From the NCBI GenBank assembly GCA_016795285.1, contig JAEUIC010000014.1, positions 43,715 to 107,714 on the forward strand: 64,000 nt of DNA. The letters are read 5' to 3'. Numbering within the stretch: position 1 is the stretch's first letter; every line of letters starts with the position of its first letter. The stretch is from Planctomycetota bacterium (GTDB lineage: Bacteria > Planctomycetota > B15-G4 > SIAN01). A model generated the notes under the pieces. That model saw only the letters and a list, made by a program, of their open reading frames with translations, made no database searches and had not been told where the DNA came from. Below, piece after piece: positions 43,217-51,035 of the stretch. A program made the position numbers and the translations under genes.

Positions 43217-44164
43217 TTGACCGCGCGGGGGGCCGATCCTAGCGTCCGCCTCGCGGTGTACCGGCACCTCGACGCCTTCCTCGAAGAGCTGCGGCTGCGC
43301 GCCCGCTCCCCCCACACGCTGCGCGCCTACGAGCGTGACCTCGTCGATTTCCTCGAACTCCTGCGCCACCTCGGGGTCGAGCAGCCGCGCGCGATCGCGC
43401 TCCACCATCTGCGCCACTTCGTGCAGCACCGCCGCGAGGAGGCGGGCCACGACAGCGAGCGGAGCCTCGCCCGCCGCCTCTCCGCCGTCCGCTCCTTCCT
43501 GCGCTTCCTCGAGCGGCAGGGGGAGATCGAGATCAACCCGGCGCTCGGGCTGCGGACGCCGCGGCGGCGCCGCACGCTGCCGAAGGTCTTCTCGGGCGCC
43601 GACCTCGACGCGCTGCTCGCCGCGCCGGAGGGCGACGGCTTCGCGACGCGGCGCGACCGGGCGCTGCTCGAGATCCTCTATTCGGCGGGGTTGCGCGTGA
43701 GCGAGCTGGTCGGGCTCACGCTCGGCGCGCTGCAGGGCGATGGCTCGGTGCATGTGATCGGCAAGCGCAAGAAGCAGCGCTTCGGGCTGCTCGGCGCGCC
43801 GGCGCGCGCGGCGCTCGACGACTACCTCGCGGTGCGCGCGGAGCTGCTGCAGGAGCGCGGCCTCGCGACCGACACCCTCTTCCTCAACCGGCGCGGCGGC
43901 CCGCTCACGACCCGCAGCGTCCATCGCCTCGTGGTCGGCTACCTGAAGAAGAGCGGCGTCACCGCGCCGGGCAGCCCCCACACGCTGCGCCACTCCTTCG
44001 CCACCCACCTGCTCGAGCGCGGCGCCGACCTGCGCACCGTCCAGGAGCTGCTCGGCCACGAGCAGGTGACCACCACGCAGATCTACACCCACCTCTCGGC
44101 GCGCCGCCTGCGCGAGGTCTATGACCAGGCGCACCCGCGCGCCGGACGGGGCAAGCCGCGCTGA
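43217..44164 (+). CDS. xerC: Tyrosine recombinase XerC/XerD
   Basis: This 315-residue site-specific recombinase has an N-terminal SAM-like DNA-binding domain and a catalytic domain. The catalytic residues seen are R160 (SAGLRVSEL), Lys in IGKRKKQR (183-186), H255 and R258 (HTLRHSFATHLL), H281 (LGHEQ) and Y290 (TTTQIYTHL). It should resolve chromosome dimers at a dif site. The start is TTG at 43217; GTG at 43253 is an alternative. No integrase-linked cargo is nearby, so a housekeeping role is preferred. XerC versus XerD is not certain. Confidence 0.88.
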   Translation: MTARGADPSVRLAVYRHLDAFLEELRLRARSPHTLRAYERDLVDFLELLRHLGVEQPRAIALHHLRHFVQHRREEAGHDSERSLARRLSAVRSFLRFLERQGEIEINPALGLRTPRRRRTLPKVFSGADLDALLAAPEGDGFATRRDRALLEILYSAGLRVSELVGLTLGALQGDGSVHVIGKRKKQRFGLLGAPARAALDDYLAVRAELLQERGLATDTLFLNRRGGPLTTRSVHRLVVGYLKKSGVTAPGSPHTLRHSFATHLLERGADLRTVQELLGHEQVTTTQIYTHLSARRLREVYDQAHPRAGRGKPR

Positions 44165-44287
44165 GATTCCGTCGTCGCGTGGCACCCCGCCGTCGTCCAA
44201 GGGGGCGCACGCGAACGAACGGCACGGCGACGAGCGCGGCGCGGCGACGAGGAGCGGACGACGACCACGGCGGACGACAGCGAACTC

Positions 44288-44878
44288 GTGCAGCGCGCGC
44301 GCGGCGGCGACGACGACGCGTTCCGCGAACTCGTAGCCCGCCACGACGGCGCACTGCTGGCGCTGGCCGCGCGGCTGCTCGGCGAGCGCGATGGCGCCGA
44401 GGATCTGCGGCAGCAGGCGTGGTGGCGGATCTGGAAGGCGCTGCGCCAGTTCGACGGACGTGCCCGCTTCACCACTTGGGCGTGGACGATCGTGGTGAAC
44501 CTCTGCCGCGATCGGCAGCGCGCGCGGGGGCGCGCCGTTCCGCTGGAAACGACCCGCGCCGCAGCGACGCTCGCGGCACTGGTCGATGGCGCGGCACCGC
44601 CGCCGGAAGCGCTGCTGCAGGACGAGCGGGCGGCGCAGGTGCGAGCGGCGCTCGCCTCGCTGCCCGACGACGAACGGGAGTGCCTGGTGTTGCGCCACTA
44701 CCACGACCTCGCCCCGGCGGCGATCGCGGACGTGGTGGGCCGGCCGCGGACAACGGTGCAGAGCTGCCTCGCGCGGGCGCTGCTGCGGCTGCAGCTGCGC
44801 TTGCGGCCGCAGCTCGCGCAGGACGAGGCGCAGCGACGGACACCGCAGCGCGGCGAAGCGGATGGAGCGATGCGATGA
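44288..44878 (+). CDS. ECF-type RNA polymerase sigma factor
   Basis: This protein of about 196 residues has sigma region 2 (AEDLRQQAWWRIWKALRQF, TTWAWTIVVNLCRDR) and region 4 (LPDDERECLVLRHYHDL, VGRPRTTVQSCLARAL). GTG at 44288 has no ribosome site. GAGGAG lies at 44249-44254, and the frame between reads ACG ACC ACG GCG GAC GAC AGC GAA CTC, so a few more N-terminal residues from a non-standard start are possible. The stop overlaps the ATG of the anti-sigma gene. Confidence 0.87.
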   Translation: MQRARGGDDDAFRELVARHDGALLALAARLLGERDGAEDLRQQAWWRIWKALRQFDGRARFTTWAWTIVVNLCRDRQRARGRAVPLETTRAAATLAALVDGAAPPPEALLQDERAAQVRAALASLPDDERECLVLRHYHDLAPAAIADVVGRPRTTVQSCLARALLRLQLRLRPQLAQDEAQRRTPQRGEADGAMR

Positions 44879-45555
44879 ACGCGATGCCGTGCGAAGAGGC
44901 GACCCCGCTGTTGGCGCTCGCCGCGCTCGATGCGCTCGAGCCGGAGGCGGCGCGCGCACTCGACGACCACCTCGCGAGCTGCGCGCGCTGCGCCGCCAGC
45001 CACGCCGAGCTGCGCGCGGTGCGTGCGGCGCTCGCCGCGGACGAAGTGGCGACGGCGCCGCCGCCGGAACTCGATCTCGACGCATGGCGCCGCAGCGAGC
45101 GGCCGGTGGTGGGCGGCCCGAGGTCATCGCCGCGGTCATCGCCGCTGCCGCTGCGCCGCGCCGCTGCCGCCGCGCTGCTGCTGCTCGCCGCACTGGCGGC
45201 GGGCGCCCTCGGCGCGCGCCTCGCCGCTCCGACCACGCCGATCGCCGCGGCGCCGCTCGCCGGTGATGTGGGCCGCGATCTCGACCGTGACACCGCCGCT
45301 CCGCTCGCCGCGGCCAACTTCGATTCGCTCGCCGGCGCGATCGTGCTGCTCGAGGAGCGGCTCACCGCCTTCGAGCAGCGCCACGTGCGCGACCTGCTGC
45401 GACTCGCCGAGGTCGTCGATCGCCAGCAGGCGCAACGCGATCGCGCCATCGCCGCCGAGTTCGCCACGTTGGTGAAGTCGACCGGCTTCGAGCTCGCCTC
45501 CGCGCACGAAGCGGTCGCGCAACTCGCGCTGCAGGTCCAGCCGATCGCCCGCTGA
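44875..45555 (+). CDS. Membrane anti-sigma factor with zinc-finger (ZAS-like) domain
   Basis: This 226-residue protein has the HxxxCxxC zinc motif in DDHLASCARC (residues about 33-42), a transmembrane helix (AAAALLLLAALAAGALGARL, about 100-120), and a helical extracytoplasmic part of about 100 residues. It should hold the preceding ECF sigma factor at the membrane. Its ATG overlaps the sigma stop (ATGA). Confidence 0.82.
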   Translation: MNAMPCEEATPLLALAALDALEPEAARALDDHLASCARCAASHAELRAVRAALAADEVATAPPPELDLDAWRRSERPVVGGPRSSPRSSPLPLRRAAAAALLLLAALAAGALGARLAAPTTPIAAAPLAGDVGRDLDRDTAAPLAAANFDSLAGAIVLLEERLTAFEQRHVRDLLRLAEVVDRQQAQRDRAIAAEFATLVKSTGFELASAHEAVAQLALQVQPIAR

Positions 45556-45627
45556 GCCCGCTCGCTCCCCACCTCTCACCGATGCGCCGCGCGGCCCCGC
45601 GGCGGCGCTCCCCCTTGGAGAACTTCG

Positions 45628-46761
45628 ATGCTGCTCGCCCCCCTCCTTTGCGCCGCGCTCGCTTGGCAGGAACCGCCGCCCACGCCACCGGGTGCGCCGT
45701 GGCAACGGGTCGCCACCTTCGGCCGGCTGCTCTCCCAGAAGCTCACCGGACTCGTCGTCTTGACGCGGACGCAGGGGAACGGCGAGCAGTACTACAACCC
45801 CTTCACCGGGGTCCTGCAGCCGGGCGGTGACGCCTATGGACGCGGCGGCGGCGCGCCTCCGAGCGAACTCGGCAGCGGTGCGATGCCGGGGGGCGCGGGC
45901 AGCGGCGGTGCCGCCGGCGGATCGAACCCTCTCGTGAACTCCGTCGAATCGTCGTTCGCCACGACGCTGCGCTCGATGCTCGCCGAGCAGGCGGGGGGAC
46001 TGGTCCGGACGTCGACCGAGCACGTGCCGGGGATTGGCTCCGTCGTGAGCCTCGCGCTCCACCTCCCGATCGAGGCGGTGCCGCCCGAGCCGGGCAAGCC
46101 GACCGCCGCCGATCCCGCGGCGCAGCAGTCGGACGACGACGCCGAGTGGGAGGCGGCCGAGAACCCGGGCCGCGCGGCGACCGAGAGGGCGAGTCAGCGC
46201 TGGCTCCGTGCTGCCGGAGCGACGACGCTCCCGACGCGTTTCGTCTTCGCCAAGGGATCGCTCGAGGCGCTGCGCACCACCGTGGTCGAGGTGATCGGTC
46301 GCTTCGGGCCGCGCGTCGAGTTGGCGCGCGGCGAGCAGCTCGCGATCGTCGTGCTGGTCGAGGCGCAACCGACGCCGACGCAGCTGCTCGGGGCGTCGCA
46401 GGTGCCGGTGCTGGGCTCGGTGCCGGTGATCCACCATCTCTTTCGCAGCGCGAACGGCCCGGCGAGCGGCGCGCCTACTGGTGCCGGAGGCGTGGGCGGT
46501 GGCGATGCCGGCGGCGGGGTGGGCGGCGCCGCGGGAGGCGGAGTGGGCGGTGGGCCGGGTGGCGCGCCGGGCGGCATGGGCGGCGGCGATCCGACCAGCG
46601 TGACGACGTTCGGCTACGGCGGCATCACCTACGTCGCTCCGCAGCTCCCCGAAGCGACGCGCCTCGTCTTCCGCGTCGACGCCGCAGCGCTGGCCGAGTT
46701 GCGGGCGGGTCGATTGACGGCGGCCCAGTTCGCGGCCCGCGTCGTCACCTCGGACCACTGA
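45628..46761 (+). CDS. Secreted protein with a secretin-like VPVLGSVP motif and Gly-rich region
   Basis: This 377-residue protein has a short signal peptide, a Gly-rich linker (about 70-100), an alpha/beta part, and a segment LLGASQVPVLGSVPVIHHLF that resembles the GVPxLGDIPxLGxLF signature of type II/III secretins. A second Gly-rich stretch of about 40 residues follows (GGGDAGGGVGGAAGGGVGGG type). The full secretin gate region is absent, so it is not a complete pore. ATG at 45628 follows GGAG. It lies directly after the sigma/anti-sigma pair and is a candidate target or co-operon member. Confidence 0.6.
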   Translation: MLLAPLLCAALAWQEPPPTPPGAPWQRVATFGRLLSQKLTGLVVLTRTQGNGEQYYNPFTGVLQPGGDAYGRGGGAPPSELGSGAMPGGAGSGGAAGGSNPLVNSVESSFATTLRSMLAEQAGGLVRTSTEHVPGIGSVVSLALHLPIEAVPPEPGKPTAADPAAQQSDDDAEWEAAENPGRAATERASQRWLRAAGATTLPTRFVFAKGSLEALRTTVVEVIGRFGPRVELARGEQLAIVVLVEAQPTPTQLLGASQVPVLGSVPVIHHLFRSANGPASGAPTGAGGVGGGDAGGGVGGAAGGGVGGGPGGAPGGMGGGDPTSVTTFGYGGITYVAPQLPEATRLVFRVDAAALAELRAGRLTAAQFAARVVTSDH

Positions 46762-46934
46762 GAGCGTGAGAAGGAATCCCGGACCGAGCCCGACGAAGCG
46801 TCGCGCCCGCATGGCGAGGCGCGCCGACGAGGCGTATCAACGGAGAGATACGCCGAGGAGGCGCAACGCTGCCAGGCGGGATGCGCCGCGAGTCGGGCGA
46901 CGGGAGGGAGTTCTTCTCAGGCTCTGAGCGACGC

Positions 46935-46973
46935 GTGCAGGGCGCGTGCGCGCACGGTGCGCGCGCCCTGCAC
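46935..46973. terminator. Long GC-rich hairpin between convergent genes
   Basis: A perfect 12-bp stem GTGCAGGGCGCG (46935-46946) / CGCGCCCTGCAC (46962-46973) with a 15-nt loop that can itself pair. It is preceded by a smaller hairpin GGCGTATC/GATACGCC (46831-46838, 46847-46854). The 256-nt spacer separates two convergent genes; no T-run follows. Confidence 0.6.
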
Positions 46974-47017
46974 TGGTTCGGAATCGAGCGGCAGCGCCGC
47001 GCGGTTCGTCCAGCTGC

Positions 47018-47992
47018 TCAGCGGAGCAGCGCGACGAGCCGCGCGGCGTCGACGTTGCCGCCCGAGAGCAGCGCGACGGTGGTGCCGCTCGCGAGGTCGG
47101 CCGGCTCGCCGAGGTAGGCGGCGACGGTCGCCGCGCCCGACGGCTCGACCACCAGCTTGCAGCGCTCGACCAGCTGGCGCATCGCGTGGCGGATCGCCGC
47201 GTCGCTGACCGTCACCACGCGCGCGACGTGGCGCGCCGCCAACGCGTGGTTCAGCGCGCCGACCTGCACCGGCTTCAAGCCGTCGGCGATCGTCTCCCCC
47301 ACCGCGATCGGGGTGGGCGCGCCCGCCGCGAGCGCCGCTTGCATCGATGCGGCCGCCTCGGGCTCGACGCCGATCACCTCGACGTCAGGTCGCACGCTCT
47401 TCACCGCCAACGCGACGCCGCCGAGCAAGCCGCCGCCGCCGACCGGCACCAGCACGCGGCGCACTTGCGGCGCCTGCTCGAGCAGCTCGAGGCCGCAGGT
47501 GCCCTGGCCCGCGACGATCCACGGATCGTCGAAGGGCGGCACGATCGCGTAGCCGTGTTGCGCCGCTGCCGCCTCGCACGCCCGCTTGCGGTCGGCGGAG
47601 GTGTGGCCCGCCACCACCACCGTCCCGCCATACCCCTCGATGGCGGCGCGCTTGCCGGCCGGGATGTCGTCGGGCACGAAGATCGTCGCCGCGACGCAGA
47701 GCTCGCGCGCGGCCCAGGCGAGCGCCGCGCCGTGGTTGCCCGACGAGTAGGTGGTGACGCCGGCCGCGCGGCGCGCCGGATCGAGCAGCAAGAGGTGGTT
47801 CAGCGCGCCGCGCGCCTTGAAGGCGCCCACCTTCTGCAGGTTCTCGCACTTGAGGAAGAGCGGCGCGCCGGGCCGCGACAGGCTGGTCGCGCGGACGAGC
47901 GGCGTGACGTGGACGCGGCCGGCGAGGCGCGCGCGGGCCGCCTCGACGTCGGCGATGGTGACCGTCGGCACGGCGGCGGACGCGCGCTCCAT
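47018..47992 (-). CDS. Threonine/serine dehydratase or serine racemase (PLP fold II)
   Basis: This 324-residue enzyme has the PLP lysine in CENLQKVGAFKARGA, the substrate loop YSSGNHGAALA and the phosphate-binding PVGGGGLLGGVA. It lacks the C-terminal ACT regulatory domain of biosynthetic IlvA, so it is of TdcB or serine-racemase type. ATG at 47992 is used; GTG at 47998 would overlap the stop of the upstream small gene as GTGA. Confidence 0.88.
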   Translation of the reverse strand: MERASAAVPTVTIADVEAARARLAGRVHVTPLVRATSLSRPGAPLFLKCENLQKVGAFKARGALNHLLLLDPARRAAGVTTYSSGNHGAALAWAARELCVAATIFVPDDIPAGKRAAIEGYGGTVVVAGHTSADRKRACEAAAAQHGYAIVPPFDDPWIVAGQGTCGLELLEQAPQVRRVLVPVGGGGLLGGVALAVKSVRPDVEVIGVEPEAAASMQAALAAGAPTPIAVGETIADGLKPVQVGALNHALAARHVARVVTVSDAAIRHAMRQLVERCKLVVEPSGAATVAAYLGEPADLASGTTVALLSGGNVDAARLVALLR

Positions 47993-47994
47993 GG

Positions 47995-48183
47995 TCACCC
48001 TTCGCCCTGCTTCTTCCGCAGCGCGTGGCCGCACATGAAGATGAGCGCGCCACCGGCGAGGCAGGAGAGTTCGGTGAACATCGCCACCTTCGAGTCGCCG
48101 CCGTTCAGCGTCGACATGCCGAAGACGAGGCCGACCAGCGGCAGCGTGAGACCGAACAGCATGAGCACTTGGGAGAGCGGCAT
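47995..48183 (-). CDS. Small two-helix membrane protein
   Basis: A 62-residue protein with two hydrophobic segments (LSQVLMLFGLTLPLVGLVFG and LSCLAGGALIFMCGHAL) and a basic tail. The function is unknown. Its stop touches the dehydratase start, suggesting co-transcription. Its ATG overlaps the ATG of the divergent gene at 48182 in the tetranucleotide CATG. No strong ribosome site is seen. Confidence 0.5.
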   Translation of the reverse strand: MPLSQVLMLFGLTLPLVGLVFGMSTLNGGDSKVAMFTELSCLAGGALIFMCGHALRKKQGEG

Positions 48184-48751
48184 GACGAGCTCGCAGCGAA
48201 GGGTCGACGCGCGGGCGCCGGCCGAGGAGAGCGCGGAGCATATCGGTGAGCGGCGCGCGCCACCGCTCGCCCGCCGGCGCCGCGCCGTCGCGTGGCTCGT
48301 CGCGGGGAAGCTGCTCGCCGCCGGCTGCGCAGGCAGCGGCCGCGCGCCGGCCGAGCTGCACGACTGCGCGCCGGCCGACGTCGCAGCGATCGAGGCGCTG
48401 CTTGCGGCGCAGGCGCAGGCGTGGACGCAGGGCGACTTGCACGCCTTCGTCGCTCCCTACGCCGCGAGCGACCGGATGGTCTTCGTGAGCTCGCGCGGCG
48501 ATTTGGTGCGCGGCCGCGCGGCGCTCGAGGCGCGCTACCGCAAGGCGTACCAGCCGGGCGCGACCGGGACGCTCACCTTCGACGAGCTCGACTTCCGACG
48601 GCTCAGTCGCGACGCCTACGTGGTGGTCGGCCGCTGGCACCTCGCCCGCCCTCCCGACGATCCGCACGGCCGCTTCACGTTGGTGCTCGAGCGCGGCGCC
48701 GACGGTTTCGAGATCGTCCACGACCACTCCTCCGACAGCGCCGATGGGTGA
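48182..48751 (+). CDS. Lipoprotein-like protein with SnoaL/DUF4440 (NTF2-like) domain
   Basis: A 189-residue protein. After a basic N-terminus comes a lipoprotein-type signal WLVAGKLLAAGCAG. The NTF2-like fold follows, with AIEALLAAQAQAWTQGDLHAF, RMVFVSSRGDLVRGRAAL and RDAYVVVGRWHLA. DUF4440 proteins bind small ligands or have no known activity. The ATG at 48182 has GGAGAG upstream but leaves a long N-region (about 35 residues) before the signal, so the true start is unsure. Confidence 0.62.
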   Translation: MTSSQRRVDARAPAEESAEHIGERRAPPLARRRRAVAWLVAGKLLAAGCAGSGRAPAELHDCAPADVAAIEALLAAQAQAWTQGDLHAFVAPYAASDRMVFVSSRGDLVRGRAALEARYRKAYQPGATGTLTFDELDFRRLSRDAYVVVGRWHLARPPDDPHGRFTLVLERGADGFEIVHDHSSDSADG

Positions 48752-50156
48752 GCGGCGCCGCGGCCGACTCCTTCGCGCGGCGAGCGGCGCGGCCCTGGTC
48801 GCGCTGGCGAGCGCGGCGCTGCCGGCCGGCTGCAGCGAAGCGCCGCGTGCGCCGCCTGCCGTGAACACGATCGTCGTCGCGCTGCACGGAGCGCGCGCTG
48901 ACCTGCTCGAGGAGCTCGCCGCCAGCGGTGGCGCGCCGACCTTCGCCGCATGGCGCGCGGCGGCCGGTTGGCGCGGCGAGCGGCGCGTCGACACCGTCGA
49001 GCGAGCGGCGGCCGCCGCGGAACTCGACGCGCTGCTCGCCAATTGGCTCGGCCCGGCCGAAGCGGCGCCCGATCGCGCGCGCGCCCGCTTCGTCTCCCAC
49101 TCCGACCTCGCCCACCGCGGCGATCCGTCCGAGGCCGCCCCCGCGCTCGCCGAGTTCGGCCGCGATCTCGCGGGCGCGAAGGCGGCGCCGCTCGAACTCA
49201 CGCGCGACGCGCAAGCCACCGCGGCGGCGGCCGCGCGCTGGCTCGCCGACGCGGCGTCGCCCTTCACGCTCCTGCTGCAGTTCGAAGCGGGCGCCTGCAC
49301 GAGCGACGCCCCCCTCCCGCCGCGCGACCTCGACGGCCCCGCCCTTCGCGAGCGGGCGCGCGCGACGCTGCTCGGCGTCGATCGCGCGCTGGCGCCGCTG
49401 GTCGAGCTGCTGGCGCGCGGCGGACGCGATCGCCGCACGCGCATCGTCGTCGCGACGACCGGCGGCGAGGCGCAGGGCGAGGAGGGGGCGTTCGGTCCGC
49501 GTCATGACCTCCCGGCGGTGCGCCGCGCGCTGCTGTGGCGGATCGAGCCGGGCGGGGCGACGGCGCTGCCGCCCCCGCCGATCCGCTCGACCGCGAGCGC
49601 CGATCCGCCGCTGCCGGCCGCCTCGCTCGATCCACGCGCGCTGCCGCTCGCGTGGGTCGCGCCGCCGCGGCCGGCCGAACCGGAGGAGGCGCGCGCGCGG
49701 CTCGCGCTGCTGCCGCCGTCGCTCCGCGGCGCCTCGCCGCGACTCGCCGAACGCGAATGGGCCACGCTGCTCGAACTCTCCGACCCGACTGCCGAAGAGG
49801 CGGCGCGGCGCACCGAACTCGCCGCCCGGTTCGCAGCGCCGTCCGATCGCGCGGAACTGCGCGAGCTGCGGCTGCTGACGCGGTTCGCCCGCGGCGAGCT
49901 CGCGCCCGGCCTCGCCACCGCCGAGCGACTCAGCCTCGCGCGGCGCGCGCTGGCGCTGGCGCCGTGGTACTTCCCGGCGGCGCGCACGGCGGCGAGCCTG
50001 CTGCAGGCGAAGGGCGATCCGCTCGGGGCGCTCGCGCAGCTCGAGTCGTTCGGCGCGGAGGCGCCGCTCGCGCCGGCCGCAGCCGCCGAGTTCGCGGCGC
50101 TGCTGGCGACGACGCGCAAGAACCTCGAGACGGCGCTGCCGAGCGGTCGCCGATGA
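48744..50156 (+). CDS. Lipoprotein with a degenerate alkaline-phosphatase/sulfatase-like fold
   Basis: A 470-residue protein with lipobox LPAGC at about residue 30. The segment NTIVVALHGARADLLEELA followed by GGAPTFAAW looks like the first strand and helix of sulfatases. TRIVVATTGGEAQGEEGAFG followed by PRHDLP looks like the late metal-binding segment, but the metal-binding aspartates are replaced. A C-terminal TPR-like part follows. Probably a non-catalytic relative. Overlaps the preceding gene by 8 nt. Confidence 0.6.
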   Translation: MGERRRGRLLRAASGAALVALASAALPAGCSEAPRAPPAVNTIVVALHGARADLLEELAASGGAPTFAAWRAAAGWRGERRVDTVERAAAAAELDALLANWLGPAEAAPDRARARFVSHSDLAHRGDPSEAAPALAEFGRDLAGAKAAPLELTRDAQATAAAAARWLADAASPFTLLLQFEAGACTSDAPLPPRDLDGPALRERARATLLGVDRALAPLVELLARGGRDRRTRIVVATTGGEAQGEEGAFGPRHDLPAVRRALLWRIEPGGATALPPPPIRSTASADPPLPAASLDPRALPLAWVAPPRPAEPEEARARLALLPPSLRGASPRLAEREWATLLELSDPTAEEAARRTELAARFAAPSDRAELRELRLLTRFARGELAPGLATAERLSLARRALALAPWYFPAARTAASLLQAKGDPLGALAQLESFGAEAPLAPAAAAEFAALLATTRKNLETALPSGRR

Positions 50157-50186
50157 GCGATCGCCGTCGCGTTCGAGCGCTCGGCC

Positions 50187-50369
50187 TCACGCCTCGTCGG
50201 GGAGCTTGGCGAGCAGCTGCTCGACGAGATCGAAGACGGCCGCCTGCATTTCGGGAGGCGTGTCGCTGAAGCTCGCGCGCAGCAGCACGGCCCGGAAGAT
50301 CGGCAGCTCGCGGCGCGACAGCTCGAGCCGCAGCGCCGGTTCGCCGCTGCTGGAGAGGTGGATTTGCAT
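50187..50369 (-). CDS. Small conserved-looking protein of unknown function
   Basis: A 60-residue protein (LRLELSRRELPIFRAVLLRA, FDLVEQLLAKLPDEA) with alternating basic and acidic helices and no membrane segment. ATG at 50369 has a strong GAGGAG 8 nt upstream, which supports real translation although the gene is short. The function is not recognised. Confidence 0.55.
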   Translation of the reverse strand: MQIHLSSSGEPALRLELSRRELPIFRAVLLRASFSDTPPEMQAAVFDLVEQLLAKLPDEA

Positions 50370-50538
50370 CGAACGCTCCTCGGGTCGTCGCGCCCACCGC
50401 CCTGACGGCGCGCCACGCGATCGGCACGATAGGGACCGCAGGCGCGCGACGGTGCCGCGCTGAACCGCGACGGCGCGCTCGTCGTACCGGCCGATCGCGA
50501 TGGGATCGCACCTCGATCCTTCGAGAGGGAGCGCTGAC

Positions 50539-50976
50539 TTGTTCTGCCACCACTGCGGATCGCAGGTCGCCGACGACGCGAAAGCGTGCATCCACTGCGG
50601 CGCGTTCACGGCGGCGAGCGGCACGAAGCCGCCGCCGCGCACCGCACCGCCCGGGATGATCTTCTGCCAGGCGTGCGGCCAGCAGATCCCGGCGCAGGCG
50701 GTGCTCTGCGTCCACTGCGGGGTGAAGGTCGCCGGACGCGAGGACGTGCTGGAGCGGGCGCTCTTCCCGGAGGGCGGCCACAGCTGGCTGGTCGCGCTGC
50801 TGCTCTGCTTCTTCGGCGGCGTGTTCGGGCTCCACCGCTTCTACGTGGGCAAGATCGTCACCGGCGTGCTGCTCTTCTTCACCGCCGGCGGGCTCGGCGT
50901 GGTCTGGCTGATCGACCTGATCCGCATCGCGCTCGGCGGCTTCACCGACGCGCAGGGGCGGCCGCTGGTGCGTTGA
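50539..50976 (+). CDS. TM2-domain membrane protein with two zinc ribbons
   Basis: This 145-residue protein has a first zinc ribbon CHHCG...CIHCG, a second CQACG...CVHCG, then a TM2 domain with two helices around GVFGLHRFYVGKIVTGVLLF and GLGVVWLIDLIRIALGG. The start is taken as TTG at 50539 because GAGGGAG lies 8 nt before it and it places the first CxxC at the N-terminus. An in-frame ATG at 50500 has no ribosome site. The role is unknown. Confidence 0.78.
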   Translation: MFCHHCGSQVADDAKACIHCGAFTAASGTKPPPRTAPPGMIFCQACGQQIPAQAVLCVHCGVKVAGREDVLERALFPEGGHSWLVALLLCFFGGVFGLHRFYVGKIVTGVLLFFTAGGLGVVWLIDLIRIALGGFTDAQGRPLVR

Positions 50977-51035
50977 GCGGGCAGCGCGCCGCGCCTCCGG
51001 CCGGACGGCGCTCGGCGCGACTATCATCCCGCCCC

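Noticed and set aside
43217..44164. xerC as integrase of an integrated element
   Set aside because: No attachment-site repeats, phage or cargo genes nearby; the tRNA genes are 30 kb away, and sequence and length fit housekeeping XerC/D.
47018..49444. Long minus-strand frame of 808 codons
   Set aside because: Only the part from 47992 down is the dehydratase; the upstream part is a shadow of the plus-strand lipoprotein genes.
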